Of a DNA stretch of 64,000 nucleotides, positions 37,407 through 48,339 are shown piece after piece. The stretch spans positions 16,896,501 to 16,960,500 of the forward strand of contig NC_056550.1 of the NCBI RefSeq assembly GCF_910596095.1, written 5' to 3'. The notes beneath the pieces are model-generated. The model was not told where the DNA came from, ran no database searches, and saw only the letters and a list, made by a program, of their open reading frames with translations. Origin of the DNA: Thunnus maccoyii. Taxonomy: Eukaryota; Chordata; Actinopteri; Scombriformes; Scombridae. A program made the translations under genes and the position numbers. How positions within the stretch are numbered: the first letter of the stretch is position 1; each line of letters starts with the position of its first letter.

Positions 37407-40362
37407 ATGGAAGCCATGGTCCCGACAAGTGCCCCGAAAGGATGTGGTTCCAGCATCAGCTCCATATATTACAACTTGTGTGACCTGACTGTAGTGTGGG
37501 GGGTCGTGGTGGAGGCTGTTGCTGCTGCTGGTGTGGTGACTTCCTTTGTTCTGTTTGTCATCCTCATGGCCTGTCTACCATTTGTGACAGACAAGAAGAG
37601 GAAAGGTATGGTGGCCCTGCAGGCCAGCATTCTAGTTTTCACTCTGGGACTTTTTGGCCTAACTTTTGCCTTCATTGTGGGTCGGTATTCCACCAGCTGT
37701 GCTGCACGGAGGTTTCTCTTCGGGGTACTATTCTCAGGCTGTCTAGCCTGCCTGGTGATGCATGGTTTGTGGCTCGCTCTGCTGGAGCGGCGAGGCCGGG
37801 GGCCCAGGAGCTGGATGTTATGCCTGGGAGCACTGGGTCTCTGGCTCGTCGAAGTAATCATCAACACTGAGTGGCTTATCATCACTGTGGCCAGGAGCCC
37901 ACCCAGAAGTATCAACATCCCTGACCTGTCCTGCGGCATTGCTAACCAGGACTTTGTGATGGCACTGATCTATGTGATGGTTCTGCTGCTTGCTGTGGTG
38001 CTGATGGCTCTGCCCTCACTGACACATAAGAACAAGAAGTGGCGCCGAGATGGAGCTTTTATCCTGTTCACAGGGCTCCTAACCATGGCTATCTGGGTAG
38101 CTTGGATTGTCATGTACATCCATGGGAACCAAGTGGTTGGAAACCCCAGTTGGGACGATCCTACTCTGGCCGTAGCTGTGGTGTCAAATGCCTGGGTGTT
38201 CCTCTTCCTCTACACCATCCCAGAAATCTGCTTACTGACCCAGGAGGACCCAGACCAGGAAGAGCCCCATGATGGAGATGTCTATCCTGCCAGGAGCCTG
38301 GTTTACGACAACATCCTTAAAGAGCCAGAGCCACCCCACCAGAATGTGTACATGGAGAATAAAGCCTTCTCTATGGATGAATCTCCAACAGGTACAGCAT
38401 AACACATTATGGTCTGCCTTAATCTTACAATAATAATTAATCAACACCTTTTGTATAGATGGAATCCCCAGAGCTAAACATCAAGATTGAGCAGGAAAGC
38501 ACTCCAATTAAGTGATTTATTTAAGCACGGATGTTTTGGGCAGACACCCTTCTTTTGTGTAAAAATTGGCAATAGTGTTTCAACCAAACACAGACCTATA
38601 TGACATAATGAAGTGCAACAATGTAGCTGTTGTGAGGTACCATTAATCTGACAATACTTGCAGAAAGCAGTATATCTGCTGTTGCCTCTTGCATCAAAGG
38701 AAAATACTGTAAAATTGTCATTTTACTATTTCTATTTTTGACAAAACAGCAAAAAAGTAGCAGAATAGTTGCCATTTGTCAATCTGAACCCAGCACTTGT
38801 TAGCAAGTATAACCATGAAATACATGGAAGTAACAACTTGCATGCAGGCCAAAAGTCCACTGTAATTAATTGTCAGCATAATCATTATTGTTAAAATCCC
38901 CTCACAAACTGCTGACAGGCTGATGGCAGTAAAACATTACTATTGCAGGCTTTCTTTCCTCACAGTTGCTAATTATTTTGAATTCTTCCTTAAAGTCTTT
39001 GTCCCCTTCTGTTAGCTTTAATCCTGATTAGCACAGGTGAGCTGACAAACAGTCACAATGAAGTCTATTATATATTTAATGTTTGGCCAAAATCTTTCAC
39101 AACAAATAAGAATATGTCAGCCATGGGACACTGATCAACAGAAGAAAAAAAAATACCAACACATCTATACAAAATGATTCTAAAACACAACATTTCACTT
39201 GCAAAACTGTTCAGGTAGTCAAGAATTTGAATGGAAATAAATTTGAACAGTATCCGCTGCTATTCAACTGTTCTAAGAGGGGGAGGGGATTCTGTGTGAA
39301 TACTTTTTATAGCCACTGTATACCACTGTAGCCTTTCCTGCTGAATACTGTGTGGCGCCTGTTATGCAAAATTTGTCTGTGGAATGACCATAGCCTAAGG
39401 CCCTACAAAAGGCTTTATTTTAACACATTCATTGTCACTGTCATACATTGTGAGGCCTGCAGATAGTGAATTGGGTTTTTTTGTCCATGTTTTAGTGTCT
39501 GGCAGTGCCCACGACAGTCTACTTATAAAACTAAATATGTGCCATTCATACATCATGCCCCTTTTTAGGAAAAAGGTCTGATCTACTTACTGAAGGTTGT
39601 GTCCTTGGCCAATATTATACAGCACTTACATCACTCAGTCACTTGGAAACGAAAATCCCCACATTACAGTTACAAGGTCTTATAATAATCTTATTTATTT
39701 GCTTGTAAACAGACAGTTCATCTCTTTATATTCAATCAGTACTGTCAACTACTGAACAATGCTGAGACAGGTATATTTACCATGCTGTGTTTACAATGTA
39801 TTACTCTTACGATAAACAGAAATTTATAAGAGGGAAGCAATAACTGCAAAATGTTTGGATGTGAGGACACTGTCACATATTTAAAACAGGTAGGATACTG
39901 CAGCGTGCTTTTAAAGTTTCAAAATATCCAACTTGTACATGGTGTCTGATTTTTCCTGACAGACGCAGCAAATATGGACTCACATAGCTGGTCAATTTGA
40001 GTAAATGTCATCAGTTGTTCCTATAGCTAATTTTCCTAGCTGTTTTGACCTAAATTGGTCTGCAATGACAATCATCACATACTCTTCCAGTGTCTCCATA
40101 TGGTGCTTATAACGGTCAGCTACGAAGTTGTGTATACCAGCCAACTGAAATCGCCCTGATTGCCAAGGGTCTGACTAAGGTGAGTGTCCTCAATATTTTA
40201 CACCACGAACCATCTCCTCTTCTGTCACATCTAAAATAATCACTTGTCTGTGTGTTTTCACAGATGGACCAAGACACAAAGATTCCTCGAGCCACACCCC
40301 CATCTTTGAACCCAGGAGGCCGCAGCTCCCTGCCCCACTCAGCCGAGTCTTTGCCACCTTAA
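37407..40362 (+). CDS. gprc5c: G protein-coupled receptor class C group 5 member C (RAIG3-like)
   Basis: Three coding exons (37407-38391, 40091-40179, 40264-40362) join in phase to give 390 residues. This is an orphan seven-helix plasma-membrane receptor with a short extracellular N-terminus. Family landmarks are YYNLCD before helix 1, SCAARRFLFGVLFSGCLAC in helix 3, VEVIINTEWLIIT in helix 4, QDFVMALIYVM in helix 5, and WDDPTLAVAVVSNAWVF leading into helix 7. The cytoplasmic tail has VYDNILKE and ENKAFSMDE, and across the splice junction VSPYGAYNGQL and VYQPTEIAL, all close to human GPRC5C. The C-terminal exon is shorter than in human. If the first donor is not used, translation continues for only three codons (Gly-Thr-Ala) before a stop. 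Its neighbour btbd17 supports orthology. Confidence 0.95.
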
Positions 40363-41030
40363 GGACACACAGGCAGCATAAGTCGAGAGGACATTGCACT
40401 GTCAACCAGACACTGGGTTGTTACAGCTCCAGTATGAAATTAATCCCCAATTGGGTTTTTTTGTAGCCTCTGAGTTCCTAGTATCAAATGTAATGTACAT
40501 CCCCATACCTCTTCCTTAGGAAGACAATTTACATAATAACACACTGTGGTGAATCTTTAACAATATGCAGTAATATGATCTAGCTCCTCTCACACAGACT
40601 TCCTCATTTTGCCTTATTCTTTATTTCCGCTGATGTTCATGCACGGCATGTCTCCTCTTTTTCAAATAGTGCCTAAAGTGGAAAAATATATATCATTTTT
40701 AGGTGACAGCTGCTCCACTGTACTGCACTGACTACTGTAGACTGATATTGGAGAAATGGTAGACAAGGAGGTATAATTATATAATTGAATTATTACATGT
40801 TAGTTTTCATTCACAAACATTGAAAGTTGTAATTGCTTTATCACAGACATTTTTTTTTTTGTTCATAAATCTGCTTCTGCTGACTGCAATTTGTTAATCT
40901 GTGGGCTGTTGCATAATATGTCAACTTGTGAAATGTTGTGATTCAGACTTCCTCTGAAAGCCATGTGATATCGTAATGCCTTGGATTCATAAAATATGTA
41001 ATTTTATGTAAACGGTGTAAATTCTAACTT

Positions 41031-41325
41031 ATTAAACCTATGAAAGGTTACTTAAATCATGTATGGCTGTTGGATGTTTGGATTTAAACAGGTCATGAAG
41101 AAGCAAATATTGCATTCTGCAAGAGGAAGTGTCACAAGGATTACCATATACACTGCCCTGGGCAGTTATTTACATATGTTGGCTTGATAAGCTTTAACAG
41201 CTTTACCTGGGGCCTCGTCGGGGAAAGGCTCTCTCGCTGTGGAGTGCTGCTGAACGAGGCAGAAAACTATCGTAGGAGGCACTGAGAGTGATATTGTGGG
41301 AGTGTTACTAAACCCAAACAATAAA
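41031..41325 (+). promoter_or_regulatory. Candidate gprc5c polyadenylation signals
   Basis: ATTAAA at 41031-41036 and AATAAA at 41320-41325 lie about 0.7 and 1.0 kb after the stop codon. Either could end the transcript. I cannot choose between them from sequence. Confidence 0.35.
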
Positions 41326-41539
41326 TCCAAGTAATGCGCTTTTCCAGTATGAATTTAGGGCTGTGATAGTTTTAGTGGCACCGAGGGGACGCACTTATAT
41401 TTTGTATTGGGGACGAAAGAATAAGATTTAATACAAACTGCATTGTCTGACAATAACAGCAACACAATACTGGCCGGGGGCCTTCACCGCATGCATATCT
41501 GTTACATAAGAAGCTGAGTGGGATGCAAATAATCACACT

Positions 41540-41579
41540 CTCTCTATCTCTCTCTCTGTCACACACACACACACACACA
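41540..41579. repeat. Compound CT / CA microsatellite
   Basis: TCTC repeats pass into a short pure CA array. Confidence 0.85.
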
Positions 41580-41748
41580 GGCTCAATGTGATTTAATTTT
41601 TGAAACCGTTTTAAAATGCTACAGAGATTATATGGTTTTTAAATAAACCTATAATAAAAACATTACTGTGAAAGGACATATTAGTACAGTCAAGTGCTTT
41701 GACTTATGAGTTCTTCCTTTTCTCTACAGCAAGAGATACAATAATTCT

Positions 41749-41751
<3 letters not shown>

Positions 41752-41805
<54 letters not shown>
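41752..41805. repeat. (CA)n microsatellite
   Basis: About 54 bases of pure AC dinucleotides between gprc5c and ccdc137. Confidence 0.95.
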
Positions 41806-41807
<2 letters not shown>

Positions 41808-43017
41808 TTACAAGCCTCAGAGTGAGCTGTGGCTGCCTAGCAGCAGGCTGAGTAGGCTCACTCCCAATTACTCCCACCATCCTGTACTGTCAGCAGCCAT
41901 GAGTACTCACTCACTGGCACAAACTATTTTGTAAGGCTTTGCTTTATACCCTTTTAACCCCAGTGCATAGATAGAAAAACTGATGCAAAGAGCTGCAAAA
42001 TAGATGCAGATGGGCACCGCAGCTTTGTCAAATGACTCCCAAGGGTGACCATGCGCAGGAAAAATGTATCCAAATTTAAACAAAACAGAGCATTCAGGCA
42101 GTAGTTGCCTAATGTAACTGACCTGGTTAGCTCTAGATTAATGGACAACACTGTAAGCTGGTGAGGTGTCACTCTGCAGAAATACATTTAAAGTATTTAC
42201 AGTATATAGTAAGTGTATTAGACATTTATTCCTGGTCAGTGACTTCAGCTGAAATCAAAATCACCACCTTCCTCTGACAGGCAGCAACTGTAAATCACTT
42301 GATAATACGAATAGCTGTCTTGTGCACATGGACATTTGTGGTTACGTGACCAGTGGTGGCTGTGCTCAGCTCAAGGGAGCCACCACAACCAATCACAAGC
42401 AGCTGTCCTCACTTAATGCATTTCCTTGTCACTGTGACAACCCTGAGTGGACAAACACAGAGAAAGAAAAAACAAAACAAAACCAAAAAAAGGACAGATG
42501 GTTTTACTGGTCAAGCTGATCAAACAGAAATGACTGAGAACCCACAGTCCAGACAACAGGTATTCAATATTAATACCATCTGGTTATATTGCAAAAATAT
42601 TATCAGCGTAATGTTTGCTTTTAGGTCAAAGATGCTTTGAAAGATCAAGCTGTCAGACAAAACATCTCTGAATTTGAATTTGTACAATTTGTCCCAGAGG
42701 TCGATGTTCAAACAAAGGCCTTGTTCATAGCTGGAATGAACAGAGGGTAACCTTTAAAGGATTACAAATGTAAATAGCTGTGCCAGGCTCTAATAAGTGT
42801 TCGGCATTTAAAAAGGCTGATTTATTTACCCCAGGCTTCAGGGTTCTCAGAGAGGTACACATGAACACAAAGTATGAACAGTTTTTGCATTTCATATCAA
42901 AACAGTTTTTTTTGTTTTTTTTAATAAATGTATTCTTATTGTTGAGGTTTCCAAAGTGAATTCTTGATCTTGGGAACAGCAGCTGAGAAAACAAACCACA
43001 TGATGTTCAAAGATGAT

Positions 43018-43261
43018 CATGTCATGTGACTAAAAGCTCCAGAGCAGCTACTAAATGGACGTGGTGGTGGTGAGATTGTTTGCTCAGTAGCTGTTTCCAT
43101 GGTCAAGAGTGATGTCTTATCTTAGTGTTCAGGTGAAATGGAAATTTAAGCATCTGCAATTTCTATAACAACTGGGCAAACTCCCTCTGTTGATGAAGAC
43201 CATGTAGTATGACCGAAGGCTCCAGAAAAGCTACTAAAAAGACCCGGTGGTGAGATTGTTC
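43018..43261. repeat. Pair of diverged direct repeats 180 bases apart
   Basis: 43021-43080 and 43201-43260 both carry 'CATGT...TGAC', 'GCTCCAGA', 'AGCTACTAAA' and 'GGTGGTGAGATTGTT', in the same order and register, offset by exactly 180 bases. The intervening 'TCAAGAGTGATGTCTTATCT' part resembles a dispersed fish repeat. It may be one element with internal duplication. Confidence 0.65.
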
Positions 43262-43545
43262 TTCTTTATACACATTTTATATATAAATTGCTCATTTTCA
43301 CTTACCAAATACAGATCTAAATATGGTAAAATACTGCAGTCATTTGCTCACATATATAAAATGGCAAAATGTGCCACCAAAAATGAATGTTTAATTTTTT
43401 AAAAGTCAAAAGACAAGTTCAGTCAGCATGTTCTGTCAGCTCTCCAAACAGTGTGAGAGCAGCTTTCTACAGGAGGACTGCCATCTAGTGGGACCTAAGC
43501 ACACAGTCAAGAGGTTTATCTTTGACTTGATATAACCTTTGTGAT

Positions 43546-43562
43546 TTTATTGTGATTTTATT
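43546..43562 (-). promoter_or_regulatory. Candidate ccdc137 polyadenylation signals
   Basis: Two AATAAA hexamers on the minus strand (43546-43551 and 43557-43562) lie about 500 bases beyond the ccdc137 stop codon. They imply a 3' UTR of roughly half a kilobase. Confidence 0.45.
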
Positions 43563-44052
43563 GCCCACAGCATCCCAAATGATGTCATTGTGGTAGCCTA
43601 AAAACGCAATGAGAAGAGTGAATATACAAATGAATGCTTGCCAGTAAACATCCGACAACGTCACAAAGAAAAGAAACCAACACATTTCTGAAAAGGATTT
43701 CATTTTGGAGTAATCAGTTTGTCTTCTTCAAAAGATATAAAACCATTAATCATTTGAATGTCCTGCTCTCTTCTGACCTCAATATGTGATAATGACTGTG
43801 GTAGGTGAATGTAGTTAATGACTCACCTGAAACTGCACCATATGGATGCAAATGTATGCTGCTTTTCCCAACAGGAAGCAACATTGTGGTAAGCTCCCCC
43901 ACTAGCATTTCAGTTCCAGAGCTACACAACACATATACAGTCTGCTGACGAATACAATCTATGTCAGTTTCTGAACACTGCTGCCCACAGTCACTGACAC
44001 TTGAGTGTAATTGAGGAAAATATAATTCCTTAAGGTGACATGACATCAGACA

Positions 44053-47000
44053 TCACTGAAGGTTCTTGAGTTTTTCCAGACCAGCGATCCTAGCGTTGTG
44101 CTGCTGCTGTTTCTGTTTCTTGAGGTGACGGTAGGCCTCCACTGCTCGCTCCCGCTCCTCCTCCATGATTCTCTGTCTGGCCATGGAGGGTTTGGTTGTG
44201 GAGGTCATTGTGTGGCCTAGGAGAGTGTTGAGAAGCAGCTCCTTTGATGCCTTCTGGTGGTTGGAGAAGAAGATAGAAACGACAGTTAACCACTTACTCA
44301 AGCTTTAAGAACACTGACAGAACATGTGATCACACCATAGCAGGTTACCTGAGATTTGATCGGAGCTTTCTTGGGTTTGGCGCTCAGAGAAGGTGGTTCC
44401 ATTGTAACTTCACCAAAAGGGACATTATCTAGAAAATAAAAATCATTAGATCAGTATAAACAAGCTTTGTTTCCAGTCTTTTTCAAGTGATTAAATTATG
44501 TGATTAAAGCAGCATTTATGGCATTTTTGGAGGCATCAGAACATGCTGTAAACACAACACTGACATGTTATTACCTTATAAAGTTGTTGATATGTTTCTT
44601 TCTTCAGCTAACAAATGTTAGTACAATGTTCACTTTCCTTTTAGCTCTATCTTGGTCTCCATCAACTAAGAAAAGTTATTTAGCTGCTTAACACTCCAAT
44701 ATGTTCACCAGCTAGTCACTAACTTTGTCTGTCTGTTGTCTGGTGCAGGGCAGGTAATGTACAGTAAAGCTGCTGTTAGGTATGGTTCTAAAGAAATGCT
44801 CCCTAATATACCAGACAAAACAGTTTGAGCTGACATACAACACACTGCGAAAGAGAAGGGCTACTGACGAAAAACTCCACTTGCATTCAAACAATAACCC
44901 AGATGGTTCAGGATTTCTACCATGATGCTGAACAAATGATGACTGACAAACAGGACACGATAACACGGAAGAAAATAAAGCATCAGAGAATGATTCTGAC
45001 TGACACAATATTCAACCTCCACAGGAAGTTCATTCAAAGGAAACCAACTGTAAAACTCAAGTTATTCATCCTTCTGTGCTTTACATCTATTCTATGTCTC
45101 AACACCAAAACCATCTGATCAAAAGACATGCATGTAAATTATTTGTTGTACCAAATTGTTAGCTAAATAAATTTGTTAAGCAAGGAAGTATTCACTTGAG
45201 TGGCGACAATGTCGGGACTGTTTGTTAATTGTTTGTAATTTGGCCACTGTCACCATGGTCAGATGGAATTTTCTTTGTTTTAAATGATTATGCTTACAAT
45301 CTGTTCCTCCAATACAGTTGATTTATTAAATTAACTGTTTTTAAAATTAAAAATGTGTTTTTTGATGTCTAAAATGGTTATTTTATATATTTACTGCTGA
45401 TGATAAAAGTTGCGTAATGTAAGTTTTTAAAGGAGTACACGTGAAAGTATAAAAAATGAACAGAAGTTAGTATTCAACATTTAACAGCGCATATGTGTAC
45501 CTATGGTGCAGAGACAATGATTTAAAAGCTCTAAATCTATATTAGACTAAATAAATAGGAACAATTTACTTTGTATTGTGTCTAACGGTGTTGACAAAAA
45601 CTAAGTAATGACAGGAAAAACACATAAAGTAGGGTCTCACACTTTTGGACTGTTTTATGAAAAAAATACAAAATCAGGAGGTTGCACTGAAATAATGCTG
45701 GATTGCTGAGACCTTGTTCTATAAGCATATAAGTTTAGATTTCTTAACATTTCATTTTTTTCTGTTCAAAATTTAAATAATTAAAGATACTTCTCACTTT
45801 GATTTCAGGGCTCTAAAAACTAAAGTCAGGCAAAAACAAGGTTTTTTGGGAAATCATCTCTTGTCTGACATCAACCTCAAAACACCATCAAACTACTGCA
45901 GAACATTAAGAAATGCTGCTGACAGAACTTCAGGAGAACTGAACACGTCATTCATATATTTTTAAATCTTAACACAGACACTGCATGTAGGTACTATGTA
46001 ACCTTCCTCCTGCCCTGATAATCTTAAATGCACCTAATTTTAGCTAGTCAATATGCATGCTTGTACTGAATTAGAGAGGTACCTCTCATCATTTGTAGTG
46101 GTAACACTTGCAGAGATACAAGCATACATTACCTACGAACATCTCTTTTTCCATCCGAGCCTCTTGTTTGTGCAACTTTTTCTGCTGTTGCTTCTGTATT
46201 CTTGCTTTATCGTACCTGTGACAAGACAGCAAAGATCAAGTGAATTAGACATATTATATATATATCATCCAAGAATAATAATTACTTTTACATTTCTCTG
46301 TTATAGTCTATTTTCTATTGTTCTTGTTGTAGTCATTGTCATTTAACTGCATGTTGGGTTTTACCATTTTTGTGTGTAATGTGTCCATTAAAAAGGTTTA
46401 GTATTGTTGTTTTTAATTCACTACATGTTTCCAAGACAAATCATGTGACTTCTTGATGTATTTAGGCTGAAGCTACAACCAAAGATGACAACAATTTATA
46501 AAACCAGTACTCACTCCTTCTTCTTCTCCGACTTGCCCTTGTCTGCAGGTCTTTCTTGTTTGTCTGCATCCAGCTCAGGTTTTCTCTCTACTTGGTTCTT
46601 GGTAAGGAAGAGGACATGTTTGGTCTCATTATCCATGCGCCGCCTGTAAGCTCCCTCACTTTCCTCTTTTCTCCTCCTGAAATGTGGCACAGGTATGTCT
46701 CCATCCTGGGAATCATCTGCCTTGCTTTTAGGGAGGATGGCTGAGGAGACAGAAATATAATTATAGCGGACGTGTAGGTACTAAATACATTAAAAAAAGT
46801 ATAAGGATGATTTTTCTTACTCACAATCTTTTAGCTTTTTTGCCTTCAAGGATCCTGCTTTCATTCTGTCCTTGCTCTTCATAATCTCTCGGAGCCTGAA
46901 GGGGATGTGTTTGAGGTGGTCTTCTTCTTTGGCTTTCTTGGGTTTACCATCTCGTTTATGCTTCTTATCACTGAGATTTTGACACATAGTCCAGTTAGCA

Positions 47001-47714
47001 TGCAAGAAAAAAAAAGGGAATGTTAGCTTTGACTTGAACCTTATTTAGATACAAATACACCTGTTAGATCTTATTTTTGTACATTTACTCAGGTACTGTA
47101 TTGAGATACGATTTAGAGGAATTTGCACTTTACTTGAGTATTTCCATTTTCTGCTGCTTAATATCTCTGATACATTTTAGAGGGAATTATTGTATCTTTT
47201 ACTCTACTTTTAGGAATTTACAGATCAATATCAATATTTTACATCCAAAACATAGGATCAATTTATAAAATCATCATTTTTACAGATTAAATTAACCAAC
47301 AGTGCATAAAGTAGTTAAAATCAGCTCACTTTTTTAACATTTATACAACATCAAAAAGCTTCTTACACGTTCATGCAACAGTAATAATAACATTAGAGCA
47401 ACCATTCAACTGTATTTCAGAGTATTTTTTACTTTTCATACTTTGATTTTGCCGATAATACTTAAGTACCTGAGTAAGATTTTAAATGCGGGATTTTTAC
47501 ATGTACTGGAGTGTTTTTACATTGTTGTATCGCTACTTCTACTTGTGAAAAAGATCTGAATATTTCCTCCTCCACTGCAGGCAACTAACTTAGCGAGCTA
47601 ATAACAGCTAGCTAGCCTTTACACATTAGCTTCTTTAGGTTACCTTGGTTGTTGCCCGGCCTTGACAGCTTGTTTCCCCGACTCGTTCATTTTGTTCTTC
47701 TTATTCTTCCCCAT
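44053..47714 (-). CDS. ccdc137: Coiled-coil domain-containing protein 137
   Basis: Six exons (47644-47714, 46825-46970, 46515-46740, 46133-46215, 44349-44428, 44053-44253) join in phase to give 268 residues (human about 289). The human protein is a nuclear/nucleolar RNA-associated protein found at the chromosome periphery. Diagnostic stretches are HIPFRLREIMKSKDRMKAG (human IPFRLREIM), SEGAYRRRMDNETKHVLFL, VPFGEVTMEPPSL, and SMARQRIMEEERERAVEAY followed by a Gln/Lys-rich helix. The N-terminus is a Lys-rich nuclear-localisation-type segment. At the end of exon 4 two donors overlap; only GTAATG at 46132 keeps frame with exon 5 (MFVDNVPFGE). Intron 1 contains a non-autonomous repeat copy. Clustering with pde6g and tspan10 matches human 17q25.3. 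Confidence 0.95.
47075..47578 (+). repeat. Non-autonomous repeat of the 'TTTACTC...CCACTGCAG' family, copy 1
   Basis: The modules run in the order 'ACATTTACTCAGGTACTGTA', 'TTTACTTGAGTATTTCCATT', 'ATAAAGTAGTTAAAATCAGC', 'TACTTAAGTACCTGAGTAAG' and 'CTCCTCCACTGCAG'. I recall this as one of the commonest short repeats in perch-like fish, probably a MITE. The left end is truncated. It sits in ccdc137 intron 1, in antisense to the gene. Further copies are at 49,425 and 57,349. Confidence 0.7.
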
Positions 47715-47970
47715 ATTACTGCTGCTTATTTCGCTGCATTACACGTTATATTAACAAAACAATAACACATGTGGAGCAGCGTGTATAGCCTTTGACCTAT
47801 GAACCTCAAACTCGGGGTAGGTGAAAGGCGGAAAAGACGACGTCTCACTCTGCCACTTTTTTCTGGGTACCGTAAATACCTTCACTCTTGTCGGGGACAT
47901 CGAGCTCACAGAGAGAGGTGTGGACAAAATCTGCCACAATGGACAAAATATCCAGAGAGGTAGCACACCT

Positions 47971-48335
47971 GGGGTGCATCCCAAGTCTCTTAAATTGCAT
48001 CCACGTTTACCTCACTTGCGTCTTAGTTTCTCCCACTGTGGATGCAAGGAGAGACGCAAGGAAACCAAGCGAGGAGAGAGGAAACGAGGAAATTTGTTTT
48101 AAGAGACATGAGACGTGCTCTCCTCTGAAGCGTCATGTGAAGCGACGTCCATTTCTGATGACGGCGACAGCTGATCACAGCTGGATCAGCTGTCAGTCGG
48201 CTTTAACAGCTGTAGAAACCTCTGATGGAGTTTGTGTCTGCACACATGTTCACTGTGCTAATACTAATAAAGGTTCACAGTTATCACCGCTAGAGTAGCG
48301 AGGAGACATAAATTAAGAGACTTGAGATATACCCC
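47971..48335. mobile_element. MITE with imperfect 23-bp terminal inverted repeats
   Basis: The left end reads GGGGTGCATCCCAAGTCTCT and continues TAA. The right end (48313-48335) is its inverse with four mismatches (TTAAGAGACTTGAGATATAC then CCC). A possible 5-bp duplication CCTGG flanks if the ends are trimmed by two bases. The interior is GC-richer than its surroundings and non-coding. It lies upstream of ccdc137, and the frames crossing it are not genes. The superfamily is unresolved. Confidence 0.75.
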
Positions 48336-48339
48336 TGGT

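Larger units (their letters stand above)
41806..44050. other. Intergenic stretch between gprc5c and ccdc137
   Basis: The two genes are convergent here. Besides the direct-repeat pair at 43,018-43,261 and the ccdc137 polyadenylation signals, nothing recognisable is seen. Short frames are AT-rich and without domains. Confidence 0.5.

Noticed and set aside
37469-37939. 156-codon antisense frame inside gprc5c exon 1
   Set aside because: It is a mirror of a strongly coding GC-rich exon. Its Arg/Thr-rich composition is typical of antisense shadow frames.
47821-48298. Two overlapping plus-strand frames upstream of ccdc137, up to 136 codons
   Set aside because: Most of their length lies inside the MITE at 47,971-48,335, and no homolog is recognisable.
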